Shown piece after piece: positions 7,893-15,158 of a stretch of 64,000 nt of DNA. Every line of letters starts with the position of its first letter. The first letter of the stretch is position 1. This DNA is from Prochlorococcus sp. AG-409-G20 (GTDB taxonomy: Bacteria > Cyanobacteriota > Cyanobacteriia > PCC-6307 > Cyanobiaceae). A program made the position numbers and the translations under genes. The DNA lies in contig QCJW01000006.1 of assembly GCA_003215775.1 (NCBI GenBank), forward strand, positions 1-64,000, given 5' to 3'. The notes beneath the pieces were generated by a model. It did no database searches, was not told the origin of the DNA, and worked only from the letters and a program-made list of their open reading frames with translations.

Positions 7893-8351
7893 AAGTAGTC
7901 AATCAGATCTTTCCTTGTAAGGATCAAATAGTGATTGTATGGATAATAAATTTAAAATTAATTTGCAATTTTTTGTATGTACTTTTAAGCCTTAAGTAAT
8001 TAATTTTTCCTTTCATTTCTATTCAAGTAAGATTCAGATATTTTTATAATTTTAGAAGTTTTGCTAGCTACTTGATTAAACCATTAAGATTCAATGTAAT
8101 TACTGCAGAGAGTTGACTAATTTGAAATGCTAATTCTCTCTAAAGTATCTAAGACAAATTATGATTTAATAGTAGTAATTCTACTGCAGCAAGAATTATA
8201 AATTAATAAGTATATTGGATTCTTATATCTCCTATATTTTTTATTGTAAAGCAACTATAATTACCCCTTTCTAATTGTTTCTTAGCATGTGGTGATATGA
8301 TGATGAAAAGAAAAGATTGAATTTTTATAGAGCCTACTAGGTAAGTGTAAT
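7893..8351. other. AT-rich intergenic stretch
   Basis: About 460 bp of very AT-rich sequence with stop codons in all frames. I see no tRNA, no strong terminator and no convincing small gene. It separates the response-regulator unit from the convergent 105-aa gene. Confidence 0.6.
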
Positions 8352-8669
8352 TTAAAAAGAAATACATGCTTGGGTTGAAGCAGCATTGGCTGATTTCTTA
8401 TTACTGATTGCAATGCAGCCAATCTCAGAAAGAGGAAGACCTGCACCAAGGCAAGCCAAAGTGGACAAAACATATCTACGATCTCCTGTTTCAAAAGTAA
8501 TAGAAGCAGCTGCATGAGTTCCAAATATTGTGATCATAAGCCCAAGAATTTTGCATGATTCCCCAACAAGTGACTTAGTAGATTTAAGATTCAAAATATC
8601 ATTTATCAATGCTTCAAACTCTTCCTTGAAACTTAAACGATCACTATCAGATTCTTGTTGTAAAATCAT
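8352..8669 (-). CDS. Hypothetical 105-aa protein with hydrophobic segments
   Basis: The N-terminus is acidic and helical (MILQQESDSDRLSFKEEFEALINDIL). The middle and end carry two moderately hydrophobic stretches (CKILGLMITIFGTHAAASITF and VLSTLACLGAGLPLSEIGCIAI). No signal peptide or known motif is present. The overlapping 80-aa frame at 8282-8524 is a shadow. The gene stands alone between AT-rich spacers inside the phosphate island. Function unknown; it could be a small membrane protein. Confidence 0.6.
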   Translation of the reverse strand: MILQQESDSDRLSFKEEFEALINDILNLKSTKSLVGESCKILGLMITIFGTHAAASITFETGDRRYVLSTLACLGAGLPLSEIGCIAISNKKSANAASTQACISF

Positions 8670-8700
8670 AATTAAGTGATCAACTGCTAAAAATGTAACT

Positions 8701-8804
8701 GGATCCCACTCCCCAGTAGTAACTTACTGTTGTGTGAGGACAATAAAGTTGAATCTGGGGAGGTTGCATGTGGGATAGCAGCAATCCCACATAATTATTT
8801 TATT
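8701..8804 (+). ncRNA. Candidate small RNA with an intrinsic terminator
   Basis: CTCCCCAG at 8709-8716 is perfectly complementary to CTGGGGAG at 8755-8762. A second perfect 9-bp hairpin follows (ATGTGGGAT 8768-8776 / ATCCCACAT 8784-8792), then AATTATTTTATT, as in a Rho-independent terminator. No gene on this strand ends just before it, so the terminator needs another transcript. A -10-like TAAAAAT lies at about 8687. It sits between the 105-aa gene and the 3' end of the Crp-type regulator. This is inference from structure only. Confidence 0.4.
8768..8803 (+). terminator. Intrinsic terminator hairpin
   Basis: A perfect 9-bp stem ATGTGGGAT / ATCCCACAT with a 7-nt loop, followed by an AT-rich, T-containing tail on the plus strand only. 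There is no T-run on the minus strand, so it is not the terminator of the minus-strand Crp-type gene. Confidence 0.55.
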
Positions 8805-8862
8805 GCTCAATTATCTCAGTGCATGTCATTCAGGATACCAGTGATTCAATTGAATTAATTAG

Positions 8863-9483
8863 TCACAAAAGTATTATATTTTTTTTACTATTAATCCTTA
8901 AGAATCTCTGCTTCTTAAGTAAACCCATGATACGTGTAATAGTAACTCTTGTCGTGCCTAAAGCATTTGCTAAATCTTGGTGTGTTAATCGAAAATTAAT
9001 AACAATTCCATCTTCAGAAACTTGTCCATAGTCTTTGGAAATTGATTTCAAAAACTCTTTAATGCGTTCTTCTATTAGATTTAAACCAAATAAACTAAGA
9101 AATATCTCTGATTGTTTATGACGTTCAGAAACTCCTTTTAAAACTGCTAATGCTAATGAAGGAGAAGATTCAATTTCAAGGCCATCAAAACATTGGAGAT
9201 CACAGTCTGAAAGAGCTTTAACTTGGTAAGGAAGAACCTTAGTAAGAGAATTACCGAATATCTCATTTGGACCAACTAAGCCAAGAAGTTGTTGGTCTCC
9301 ATGCATTGTTATAGATTCAAGCTTAACCATTCCCCTTATTACCATCCAATACTGATTCTTCTTAAGAACAATGATGCTCCCTAGTTTTTTGTGAATAAGT
9401 TGACGATTTTGATAGTTTTCCTCTAGACAATTCCTGAACTTAAGGCTTGGGAGGAGTTGGTCGGGCGATTCAATCGGAGGCAT
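8863..9483 (-). CDS. ptrA: Crp/Fnr-family transcriptional regulator, probable PtrA
   Basis: A 206-aa Crp-type regulator with an N-terminal cyclic-nucleotide-like beta-roll (to about residue 120) and a C-terminal helix-turn-helix (LTHQDLANALGTTRVTITRIMGLLKK). The recognition helix is close to that of NtcA (SRVTVTRLL), so its target may be GTA-N8-TAC-like. In Prochlorococcus phosphate clusters a Crp-type gene in this position, next to a porin, pstS and arsR, is called PtrA and is linked to phosphate stress; I assign it by context. An ATCAA-N6-TTGAT palindrome lies 30 bp upstream of its start, at the divergent side facing the porin. Confidence 0.78.
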   Translation of the reverse strand: MPPIESPDQLLPSLKFRNCLEENYQNRQLIHKKLGSIIVLKKNQYWMVIRGMVKLESITMHGDQQLLGLVGPNEIFGNSLTKVLPYQVKALSDCDLQCFDGLEIESSPSLALAVLKGVSERHKQSEIFLSLFGLNLIEERIKEFLKSISKDYGQVSEDGIVINFRLTHQDLANALGTTRVTITRIMGLLKKQRFLRINSKKNIILL

Positions 9484-9512
9484 GTGGATCGATTAACGCC
9501 CTCAAAGTATAC

Positions 9513-9528
9513 ATCAAAAAGACTTGAT
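9513..9528. promoter_or_regulatory. Single ATCAA-N6-TTGAT operator upstream of the Crp-type regulator
   Basis: ATCAA-AAAGAC-TTGAT is a perfect 5+6+5 palindrome, 30 bp upstream of the ATG of the Crp-type gene (minus strand) and about 185 bp upstream of the porin start (plus strand). The flanks (ac...gc) match those of the arsR-proximal site at 2135-2150. I found no second copy at the 18-19 bp spacing. Confidence 0.7.
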
Positions 9529-9713
9529 GCATCTACAGGTAAGCCTGGTATTTATAGGGTTATCATTCGTTTAAGGACAGGTTATTAAAAAATTAACATG
9601 TATGCTTTTAAGCCTTATGGTGTTGCAGATGACATTCAATATTTAGAGGCTAAGTAAAAATATGCTAGTGGGAATCTACCCACTCATTTAATAATTCCGT
9701 GTGAGGAATCTCA

Positions 9714-11225
9714 ATGAAACTATTCCAGCAATTGCTGGTAGCACCTGCTGCTTTGGGCCTTTTGGCTCCAATGGCTGCTAATGCTGCTGAGCTAAACATC
9801 AATGGTGTTTCTAACTACTCCGCTTCCAGCGAAGAAGTTAAGAGCATCTCTCAGTTCTCTGATGTCTACCCAACTGATTGGGCTTATCAGGCATTGACCA
9901 ACTTGGCCGAGCGTCATGGCTGTGTTGCCGGAAGTCCTAATGGCAGCATGACCCGCTATGAGGCAGCTGCACTTCTCAACTCTTGCCTTGGCAATGTTGC
10001 CCAGGTCAACGAAGAAGAGCGTCGCCTAATCAACGAGTTTGGCCCTGAGCTCGCTGTTATCAAAGGTCGCATCGACGGCATCGAAGCCGGTGCTGGTGCA
10101 TTTGAAGCAGGTATGTTCTCAACAACTACCAAACTGAATGGTAAGACTGAATTTGTGATGGGTGGTGTTGATAGAGACAATGCTACTGATACAGCTACTA
10201 CACTTAATTACAGTACACGTTTTGATTTGAAAACCAGTTTCACTGGTAAGGATCTTCTATATACAAGGATTAAAGCAGGTAATTTTGATAACTCCTCATT
10301 TGCTAGCAAGAACTATGGGGCATATTTAGGCGCTACTCACAAGAGTGCAGATGCTCTTGAGGTTGACAAAATTTGGTATACATTCCCAGCTGGTGACAAC
10401 ATCACCGCATGGGTAGGTCCAGCGATCGAAAGTGATCATATGCTGGCAAGTAAGCCATCTATTTATAAGAGTATCCTTAAGGACTTCGGCAAAGGTGGTG
10501 CTGCAGGTGCTTATGGAGTAAGTACTGGGGGGGGCTTTGGTGTCGCTTGGACTCAATCTGTTGATGATAGTTCTTCACCTAGATTCGCTATTAGCTCTAA
10601 CTACGTCTCTTCAGGAGCTTCCAGTGCTTCTGATGGTAAAGGAATGTTGACTGACAACCAGTCAAAGTGGCTTAACAAAATTGAGTATGGCTCAAAACGT
10701 TGGCAAGTTTCATTAGGTATTGCAAGAGACATGTGTGACTCAGTTGACGGGACTGAATCATGTAAAGGCTGGACTAGTTATTACGGAACTGAGAAAGGCA
10801 AAGCAGCCGGTACTGGAAATGCCACCAGTTATTCTGCAAGAGCCTATTGGAAACCAGAAGATGCAGGTGTCGTGCCATCTGTCCAAATTGGCTATGACAT
10901 ACGTCAAATTGATGATGACGGAGCATCTGGTTCCGTTGAAGAGCAAACAGGCTGGATGGTTGGATTGACATGGAAGGATGCTTTCATCGATGGCAACAAA
11001 CTTGGTATGGCTTACGGACAACGTATGCATGCCAGTGAGATTGTTGGTGGTACAACTGATCCTGCAGAGGACAACTATCTTTGGGAGGTTTACTATTCCC
11101 ACAAAATATCTGACAGCGTAAGTGTAACTCCAGCCATTTTCGGCGGAGAGGACACCTACAACGGTGCCTCAGATGGTAGTGATGACATCTTGGGAGCAAT
11201 CGTTAAAACCACCTTCAAGTTCTAA
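9714..11225 (+). CDS. SLH-domain outer-membrane porin (OprB/Som type, PhoE-like by context)
   Basis: A 503-aa outer-membrane porin. MKLFQQLLVAPAALGLL followed by ANAAE is a Sec signal peptide. An S-layer-homology domain follows (FSDVYPTDWAYQALTNLAERHG, about residues 47-95), which anchors cyanobacterial porins to peptidoglycan. Then comes a long region of alternating strands ending in the aromatic residue Phe (TTFKF), as in beta-barrels. Its place next to ptrA and pstS matches the porin named PhoE in Prochlorococcus phosphate islands, so phosphate or phosphoester passage is likely; substrate is inference. The region before the ATG (GTGAGGAATCTC) contains a usable ribosome site. Codon bias is stronger at the 5' end, as expected for an abundant protein. 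Confidence 0.85.
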   Translation: MKLFQQLLVAPAALGLLAPMAANAAELNINGVSNYSASSEEVKSISQFSDVYPTDWAYQALTNLAERHGCVAGSPNGSMTRYEAAALLNSCLGNVAQVNEEERRLINEFGPELAVIKGRIDGIEAGAGAFEAGMFSTTTKLNGKTEFVMGGVDRDNATDTATTLNYSTRFDLKTSFTGKDLLYTRIKAGNFDNSSFASKNYGAYLGATHKSADALEVDKIWYTFPAGDNITAWVGPAIESDHMLASKPSIYKSILKDFGKGGAAGAYGVSTGGGFGVAWTQSVDDSSSPRFAISSNYVSSGASSASDGKGMLTDNQSKWLNKIEYGSKRWQVSLGIARDMCDSVDGTESCKGWTSYYGTEKGKAAGTGNATSYSARAYWKPEDAGVVPSVQIGYDIRQIDDDGASGSVEEQTGWMVGLTWKDAFIDGNKLGMAYGQRMHASEIVGGTTDPAEDNYLWEVYYSHKISDSVSVTPAIFGGEDTYNGASDGSDDILGAIVKTTFKF

Positions 11226-11286
11226 TTCTGTAACTTTATTTCTGCGATACAAAGCATCGCCTACTTCACACAAGAAAAGAAATTAG

Positions 11287-11315
11287 AAGCCCTTCATAAT
11301 GAAGGGCTTTTTTTA
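11287..11315 (+). terminator. Rho-independent terminator of the porin gene
   Basis: AAGCCCTTCA (11287-11296) pairs perfectly with TGAAGGGCTT (11300-11309), with a 3-nt loop and a run of Ts continuing to 11315. It lies about 60 bp after the porin stop. Confidence 0.92.
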
Positions 11316-11435
11316 TTTCTCCATCAAAAATCTTTGGCTGGTGATCTAGATGACATGCGGGTTAGGTCATCTCCGATTAAAAGTAATCGTTGTGCTTCTA
11401 ATCACTGCACCACACATGCTTACAAGGATGAGTGC

Positions 11436-11585
11436 ATGATTTTGGATTTTTCATTACTGTTCATCACATTGATAGCTTTTGCAGCAGTAATGTTTATCAG
11501 AATAAGTTTGTTGGTTTACTCAAAGAACTATCCTTCTTCTTCTGATAAAAGGATGATCTCCGTAGATGCAGCAATCATGGACTAG
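11436..11585 (+). CDS. Small single-span membrane protein (49 aa)
   Basis: I start at ATG 11436, which is preceded by AAGGATGAG; an upstream in-frame GTG at 11334 would add an unlikely Cys/His/Ser-rich leader. The peptide starts MILDFSLLFITLIAFAAVMF, an uninterrupted hydrophobic helix, followed by a polar tail (YSKNYPSSSDKRMIS). No family recognised. It lies between the porin terminator and other tiny membrane or secreted genes. Confidence 0.45.
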   Translation: MILDFSLLFITLIAFAAVMFIRISLLVYSKNYPSSSDKRMISVDAAIMD

Positions 11586-11677
11586 TTTTAAATGATCTGC
11601 ATAAAAGAAATAGATATATATAGGTATAGAGGAAATGGGTTTGCCCAGAATAGGTGAGGTACCTGAGGCAGAAATCT

Positions 11678-11836
11678 TCAAGGCGCGATGAGGTGAATGG
11701 TCGTGATGATGCTGAGCAATAGAAAGAGTGTTTTCTGTTTGCCCTTGAGGTCTTTGATTATTGCGTCTTGCTGATCGACTAACTCGCAAGCAGCGGTAAT
11801 CACCTCGTCCTTACGGGACGTTTCAGTGATGTTCAT
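11678..11836 (-). CDS. Small tail-anchored protein (52 aa)
   Basis: From ATG 11836 the peptide reads MNITETSRKDEVITAACEL..., a polar, likely coiled N-terminal helix. It ends in a hydrophobic C-terminal segment (TLFLLLSIITTIHLIAP) that should anchor it in a membrane. Short proteins of this shape ('SRKDEVITAACE-VD') are common in picocyanobacteria, as I recall, but have no assigned function. The ORF can be extended upstream to 11875, but that leader is unusually His- and Ser-rich. The overlapping 89-aa frame is a shadow. Confidence 0.55.
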   Translation of the reverse strand: MNITETSRKDEVITAACELVDQQDAIIKDLKGKQKTLFLLLSIITTIHLIAP

Positions 11837-11902
11837 TAGATTGGAAAAAGACTGCTTATGTCGATGGAGTGCCAAGCACTGCGCTGTCGACCTCCTTATT
11901 TT

Positions 11903-12103
11903 ATGCGCCGTTTACTGCTTGCACCATTAATACTTGCGCTTGCTTCCCCTGCTCAAGCTCATCTAAAAGGAATTTACAAGACCCAAAATGAAGCTCGCCA
12001 ACAGTCAGTTAAATTGCAATGCGAGGGTATTCACAAGAATGGAGACTATTGGATGCCTTGTGCTAATGAAAAAGAGCTACACAAAGCACTTAGAGCAAGA
12101 TAA
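11903..12103 (+). CDS. Secreted DUF3721-type protein (66 aa)
   Basis: From ATG 11903 the protein begins MRRLLLAPLILALASPAQA, a clear signal peptide with an AQA cleavage site. The mature part (KTQNEARQQSVKLQCEGIHKNGDYWMPC) matches the small DUF3721 domain, which has two conserved Cys and a 'G-H---G--WMPC' core. The earlier in-frame ATG at 11858 would put 15 residues before the signal. Only 2 bp separate it from the next membrane-protein gene, so they form a pair. The role is unknown; a small exported Cys-pair protein is all that can be said. Confidence 0.72.
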   Translation: MRRLLLAPLILALASPAQAHLKGIYKTQNEARQQSVKLQCEGIHKNGDYWMPCANEKELHKALRAR

Positions 12104-12105
12104 AC

Positions 12106-12381
12106 ATGAGAGAAGCCTCACCAGTAAGTCGTTTTTGGCATAGGAGAATTGCTTTTTTTCTAGCCATTCCACTCTTATTAACAATTCTAAGTGGATCGAT
12201 CTATTCAATTCTTTTAACAGTTGGCATAGATGCTTTTTGGTTAATTAAATTACACACTGGGAATTTTGGAGTAATTAATTTACAGTCCGTATATTCACCA
12301 TTGATCGGCATATTTACCTTGATGCTTCTTTTAACAGGTGTTTCGTTGTTGAGACTTCCTCAAGGAAAGGGTCCTTCCTAG
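12106..12381 (+). CDS. PepSY-associated-type small membrane protein
   Basis: A 91-aa protein with a basic N-terminus (SRFWHRRIAFFLAIPLLLTILSG) and two or three membrane spans. The opening 'WHRRIA--LAIPL--TI-SG' is typical of PepSY-associated transmembrane proteins, where it forms the first helix. It is much shorter than full PepSY-TM proteins, so it keeps only the helix region. It follows the DUF3721 gene by 2 bp and is presumably cotranslated with it. The function is unknown. It is the last gene before the mobile-element remnant. Confidence 0.62.
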   Translation: MREASPVSRFWHRRIAFFLAIPLLLTILSGSIYSILLTVGIDAFWLIKLHTGNFGVINLQSVYSPLIGIFTLMLLLTGVSLLRLPQGKGPS

Positions 12382-12418
12382 GAATTTGATTGTGGGTCAT
12401 CCGAAGGGTCGGAATTTT

Positions 12419-12459
12419 CCTAGCGTCGAGAGGTCGAAGTAGAGACACCTCCTAGCGTC
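12419..12459. repeat. Direct repeat CCTAGCGTC at the edge of the element
   Basis: CCTAGCGTC occurs at 12419-12427 and 12451-12459, 32 bp apart, just outside the last element gene. A hairpin ACAACT/AGTTGT follows at 12465-12480. I see no copy of the repeat near 15.2 kb, so it is not a demonstrated att site. Confidence 0.35.
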
Positions 12460-12501
12460 CCTTAACAACTCAGAAGTTGTGATAGCAAGGATTTAGCTGT
12501 T

Positions 12502-12783
12502 TTAGGGATTAACTATTTTTGTCTTTGCAAGGCGTTCTGCCTCTTGCTCTATATAGACATCAGGATCGAAATCAATGATCGTTTGCAGTCCTCGCCATTG
12601 AGTGTTGTGCATGATGTGCTGCGCCAGAGATAACTTTCCTGTGGGTTTCATATTGAGGTAAAGCTTCCCTTGTACAGCTTCTAAGTACTCGTCTAAAACA
12701 CCGAGATCTTTCATCTTGTATAGCTGTGATCGGCTGGAATAACCCAAAAACCTGGCCGCCTCTGTGAAGGTGCAAAGCATCAT
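12502..12783 (-). CDS. Small helix-turn-helix protein, excisionase-like
   Basis: A 93-aa basic/acidic mixed protein. The start (LCTFTEAARFLGYSSRSQLYKMKDLGVLDEYL) has the layout of a short helix-turn-helix of the excisionase/MerR type, in which the first helix is followed by a 'G-SR--LY' recognition helix. The C-terminus (DPDVYIEQEAERLAKTKI) is a helix. It lies about 200 bp downstream of the RepA-like gene on the same strand and is the most distal gene of the element. It could be an excision or copy-control factor; that is inference. Confidence 0.55.
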   Translation of the reverse strand: MMLCTFTEAARFLGYSSRSQLYKMKDLGVLDEYLEAVQGKLYLNMKPTGKLSLAQHIMHNTQWRGLQTIIDFDPDVYIEQEAERLAKTKIVNP

Positions 12784-12980
12784 TTAAGTCGATTTAATTA
12801 ATTGCAGTGAATTCAGGTTAATTCGCCTCAATCCTTTTTATAAATAGTTTCTCGCTTGATCATGCCTGTTTGTCTCTAATTATTTTTGCTGTCTCTGGTT
12901 AATAAAAGAGGCCCGAATACACCCGCATACTTTTCGCCAGTAAGGACCCAAGAGAAAGTTGGTATACCCCCTATATGCAC

Positions 12981-14234
12981 TCATGTAGGAAAACCTCGTT
13001 TTCTGCGATAAACCCATAACGGCCTACCTCCTACTGCAAGACCTAATTTTTGTTGTTTACGCTCAATTTCATCTTCCACAAAAAGATCTACTAAGACTCT
13101 TCGTGTGTGTTCCGGGCTCTTGTGGAAGTGAGTAGCAATCTCATTGATTGATCTCCATTGATCAGATTCAGATAGATATTCCTTTGCATATGTCTTCAAA
13201 TCTTTCCTTTCAGATGGAGGTAACTCATCGCCACCAGCACTCTTAAATGTCCAAGTGAGATCTTCTTGATTGCCGGTGAGACTCCATGTAGTTCCCACTT
13301 CGCAATTTCGTGCCTTATCTAAACAGGACAAAACAAACTTGAACTCTCTTGGACTGGATTGAGGCTGTCGCCAAATAGCCCAAACGTCAGACACTGCACC
13401 AGCTTGAGAACCAGCGCCTAATACATCGTGCATAGTCACGCCATTTCGCGATTGGTTTCTATCAAGCTTTCGTAAGTGGGAAGTGATTACAACCAGAATG
13501 TTTTTGCGGCTTGCTAGTTGATTTAGGGCATACAAAGGATGAGCAAACTCAGGATCTTTCATGGAGATTCCTTGGTTTCCTAAAAGCGTTGTCACGCTGT
13601 CCAACATCACGACGCCGTAGTTGCCTCGATCAATCGTTTGTTCAAGGCGTTGAAGATCAAGAGTGTTCCAACCGTCTTCACCAAAGACAAAGTCAAAAGC
13701 ATCAGGATCTAAACCCATCAATTTGCATTTACGCCAACAGTCGTTTTTGGGTTCATCGGCTTGGACATATAAGACCTTCTTTTTCTTTGTTTCTAATTGC
13801 CCAATCCCTTCGTCGTTTTTTAAGAAGGGTTCACCCTTACTAATGGACGAAGCTAGTGAATAAAGGAAGGTTGTTTTGCCTGTGCCTACATCAGCAGACA
13901 ACATCACAGTTGCACCTTGAGCCCCAAATGAGTCAACAATCCATTGAGCTTTTTCCCTTGACTGAAGCAGCTCTCCTACTGAAATAGGTTTTCCTACATA
14001 CGCGTGTATAGGGGTTGGTGGTTTCTCTACACGTTTCCCTACATGCTTTCCTATACGCATGGGGATAGGGACTGTTTCCTTTTCCTCTCGTTCTCGTTTT
14101 CTTAGAGCAACCTTTAAATCAGTTTCGTAGTCATACCCATCTACTTGCTTACTGTCTCGTGAAAGCTCACCTAGCAAGACAAGACGTTCAAATGCTCCTT
14201 GTTGATCTTCAAACATCGAACGGCCTCCAAACAT
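12981..14234 (-). CDS. RepA-like hexameric ATPase/helicase of a mobile element
   Basis: A 417-aa RecA-fold ATPase of the RepA/AAA_25 type found in plasmids, satellites and phages. Walker A is SADVGTGKTTF (about residue 115), Walker B is YGVVMLDSVTTLL (about 210), and ITSHLRKLD followed by VLGAGSQAGAVSDVWAIWR is the sensor region of this family. The C-terminus (SINEIATHFHKSPEHTRRVL) is a winged-helix that may contact DNA. The N-terminal linker holds three 4-residue repeats (RIGK, HVGK, RVEK) from a 12-bp tandem repeat. It overlaps the upstream 89-aa gene by 26 bp. The expected role is replication of the element, either as a helicase or in origin opening. Confidence 0.8.
   Translation of the reverse strand: MFGGRSMFEDQQGAFERLVLLGELSRDSKQVDGYDYETDLKVALRKREREEKETVPIPMRIGKHVGKRVEKPPTPIHAYVGKPISVGELLQSREKAQWIVDSFGAQGATVMLSADVGTGKTTFLYSLASSISKGEPFLKNDEGIGQLETKKKKVLYVQADEPKNDCWRKCKLMGLDPDAFDFVFGEDGWNTLDLQRLEQTIDRGNYGVVMLDSVTTLLGNQGISMKDPEFAHPLYALNQLASRKNILVVITSHLRKLDRNQSRNGVTMHDVLGAGSQAGAVSDVWAIWRQPQSSPREFKFVLSCLDKARNCEVGTTWSLTGNQEDLTWTFKSAGGDELPPSERKDLKTYAKEYLSESDQWRSINEIATHFHKSPEHTRRVLVDLFVEDEIERKQQKLGLAVGGRPLWVYRRKRGFPT
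14022..14057 (-). repeat. Three tandem 12-bp repeats inside the RepA-like gene
   Basis: On the minus strand three contiguous 12-mers occur: CGTATAGGAAAG (14057-14046), CATGTAGGGAAA (14045-14034) and CGTGTAGAGAAA (14033-14022). They share a GTAGGGAAA-like core. A further related copy (CGTATGTAGGAAAA) lies about 25 bp on. The 12-bp period equals that of the array at 15159-15192, and both contain TAGG followed by a run of A. They could be in-gene iterons or just a peptide repeat. Confidence 0.5.
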
Positions 14235-14478
14235 GGACCTGTTCGTAGAGGGTTAGATCACGTTGTTGAGCCAGAATATTAATGGCACTAAGCAGAGCTA
14301 ATAGTTCAAAAAGTGGCTTCTCGTTGTCATAGACAACTCGCGGATCCTCTGGCATTTCATTCGACCAATTCAGATCGAAAGAAGACGTCTCAAAAGACTT
14401 TGATTTGGATGTCTCACCCATTAGATTGGCTTTAACTTGAGTCTCTTGAGCCGCCGCGGGAACGGTGGCTTTTTTCAT
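14209..14478 (-). CDS. Hypothetical element protein, 89 aa
   Basis: A polar 89-residue protein with an Ala/Ser/Lys-rich, probably disordered N-terminus (MKKATVPAAAQETQVKANL). The C-terminal half is helical (PLFELLALLSAINILAQQRDLTLYEQVHVW). It starts 1 bp after the upstream gene and overlaps the RepA-like gene by 26 bp, so it belongs to the same operon. I recognise no family. Being coupled to a replication ATPase, it may be an accessory factor, but nothing in the sequence proves this. Confidence 0.6.
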   Translation of the reverse strand: MKKATVPAAAQETQVKANLMGETSKSKSFETSSFDLNWSNEMPEDPRVVYDNEKPLFELLALLSAINILAQQRDLTLYEQVHVWRPFDV

Positions 14479-14479
14479 G

Positions 14480-14746
14480 TCAGGCCCTCTTCAAAAGAAC
14501 TTTTGCTTTGCCTGAATAGGTTTCCATTTCGTAACTCGGTAGTCGTCTAAAACCTGTGAAAGCAGCTTCGGTTTTGGCTTGATGCCATTGCAAAGTGCCA
14601 TTGCTGGTTATTCCTCCCCAGCGAAAATCAATCCCCTCTCGAAATGGAGAGAGTTTGCTTCTGCGCAATTTCAGAATTGTTTGTGGATGGACGCCAAGGT
14701 GCTCGGCCATTGCAGCCGTGCTGACCCACTCTTTTTTTGTGTTCAT
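14480..14746 (-). CDS. Helix-turn-helix DNA-binding protein of the element
   Basis: An 88-aa protein beginning with a compact helix-turn-helix (WVSTAAMAEHLGVHPQTILKLRRS). A 'FREGIDFRWGG' wing-like strand and an aromatic TLQWH segment follow, typical of small excisionase or origin-binding proteins in integrative elements. It lies 4 bp after the 103-aa frame and 1 bp before the 89-aa gene, so it is part of one tightly packed operon. It is a candidate for binding the upstream 12-bp repeats; that is inference. Confidence 0.65.
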   Translation of the reverse strand: MNTKKEWVSTAAMAEHLGVHPQTILKLRRSKLSPFREGIDFRWGGITSNGTLQWHQAKTEAAFTGFRRLPSYEMETYSGKAKVLLKRA

Positions 14747-14750
14747 CTAT

Positions 14751-15020
14751 TTAATTCTCGGTTTGTCCTAAAAATTTTTTCTGAGAAGCTTCAACACCGA
14801 TCTCAGGATCAACCCAAAACGCACCAGAAACTGTCGTGAAGTAATCACGCTCCATGGCTTCTGGAGCCAGAGCAAAAGTGGCTGCTCGCTTTTCAGGAGT
14901 CCAGCTTGAGTCGACTAAATTTTGTTCCCCTAATGAAACTCTGGCTATACCTTTTTTGATTTGTTTTGGTCGATCAGCGTATTTATCGATCGATCGAGAC
15001 TTGCCTTTTTTTGTCGGCAT
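14751..15020 (-). CDS. Hypothetical element protein, 89 aa
   Basis: I start at ATG 15020 because AGGAGG lies about 6 nt upstream; the frame can be opened at 15062, but without a ribosome site. The N-terminus is very basic (MPTKKGKSRSIDKYADRPKQIKKG) and could bind nucleic acid. The rest (WTPEKRAATFALAPEAMERDYF) is helical. No family recognised. It is the first gene of the element operon, 140 bp downstream of the iteron-like array, and may be an early or regulatory product. Confidence 0.65.
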   Translation of the reverse strand: MPTKKGKSRSIDKYADRPKQIKKGIARVSLGEQNLVDSSWTPEKRAATFALAPEAMERDYFTTVSGAFWVDPEIGVEASQKKFLGQTEN

Positions 15021-15158
15021 GAAAAAACCTCCTTGGATTGTTGGAGGCTTGGTTCTCTGCATAGCGCCCTCAATTTGGAGAGTGCCACTCGGTCAAGCTT
15101 TAACAGCTTAATGCTTTTAATCAGTTTCGCAAACTTTCGGACGCTATCTATAGAGTAG

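Noticed and set aside
8719-8742. TCCTCACAC on the minus strand, reminiscent of the Yfr1 sRNA core
   Set aside because: The full conserved core (ACTCCTCACAC) is not present and no terminator follows on that strand.
10326-11199. Several antisense ORFs within the porin gene
   Set aside because: They are shadows of a strongly coding plus-strand gene, with biased His/Ser/Cys-rich translations.
12419-12459. CCTAGCGTC direct repeat as an att site
   Set aside because: No partner copy near the tmRNA end of the element; only a local repeat.
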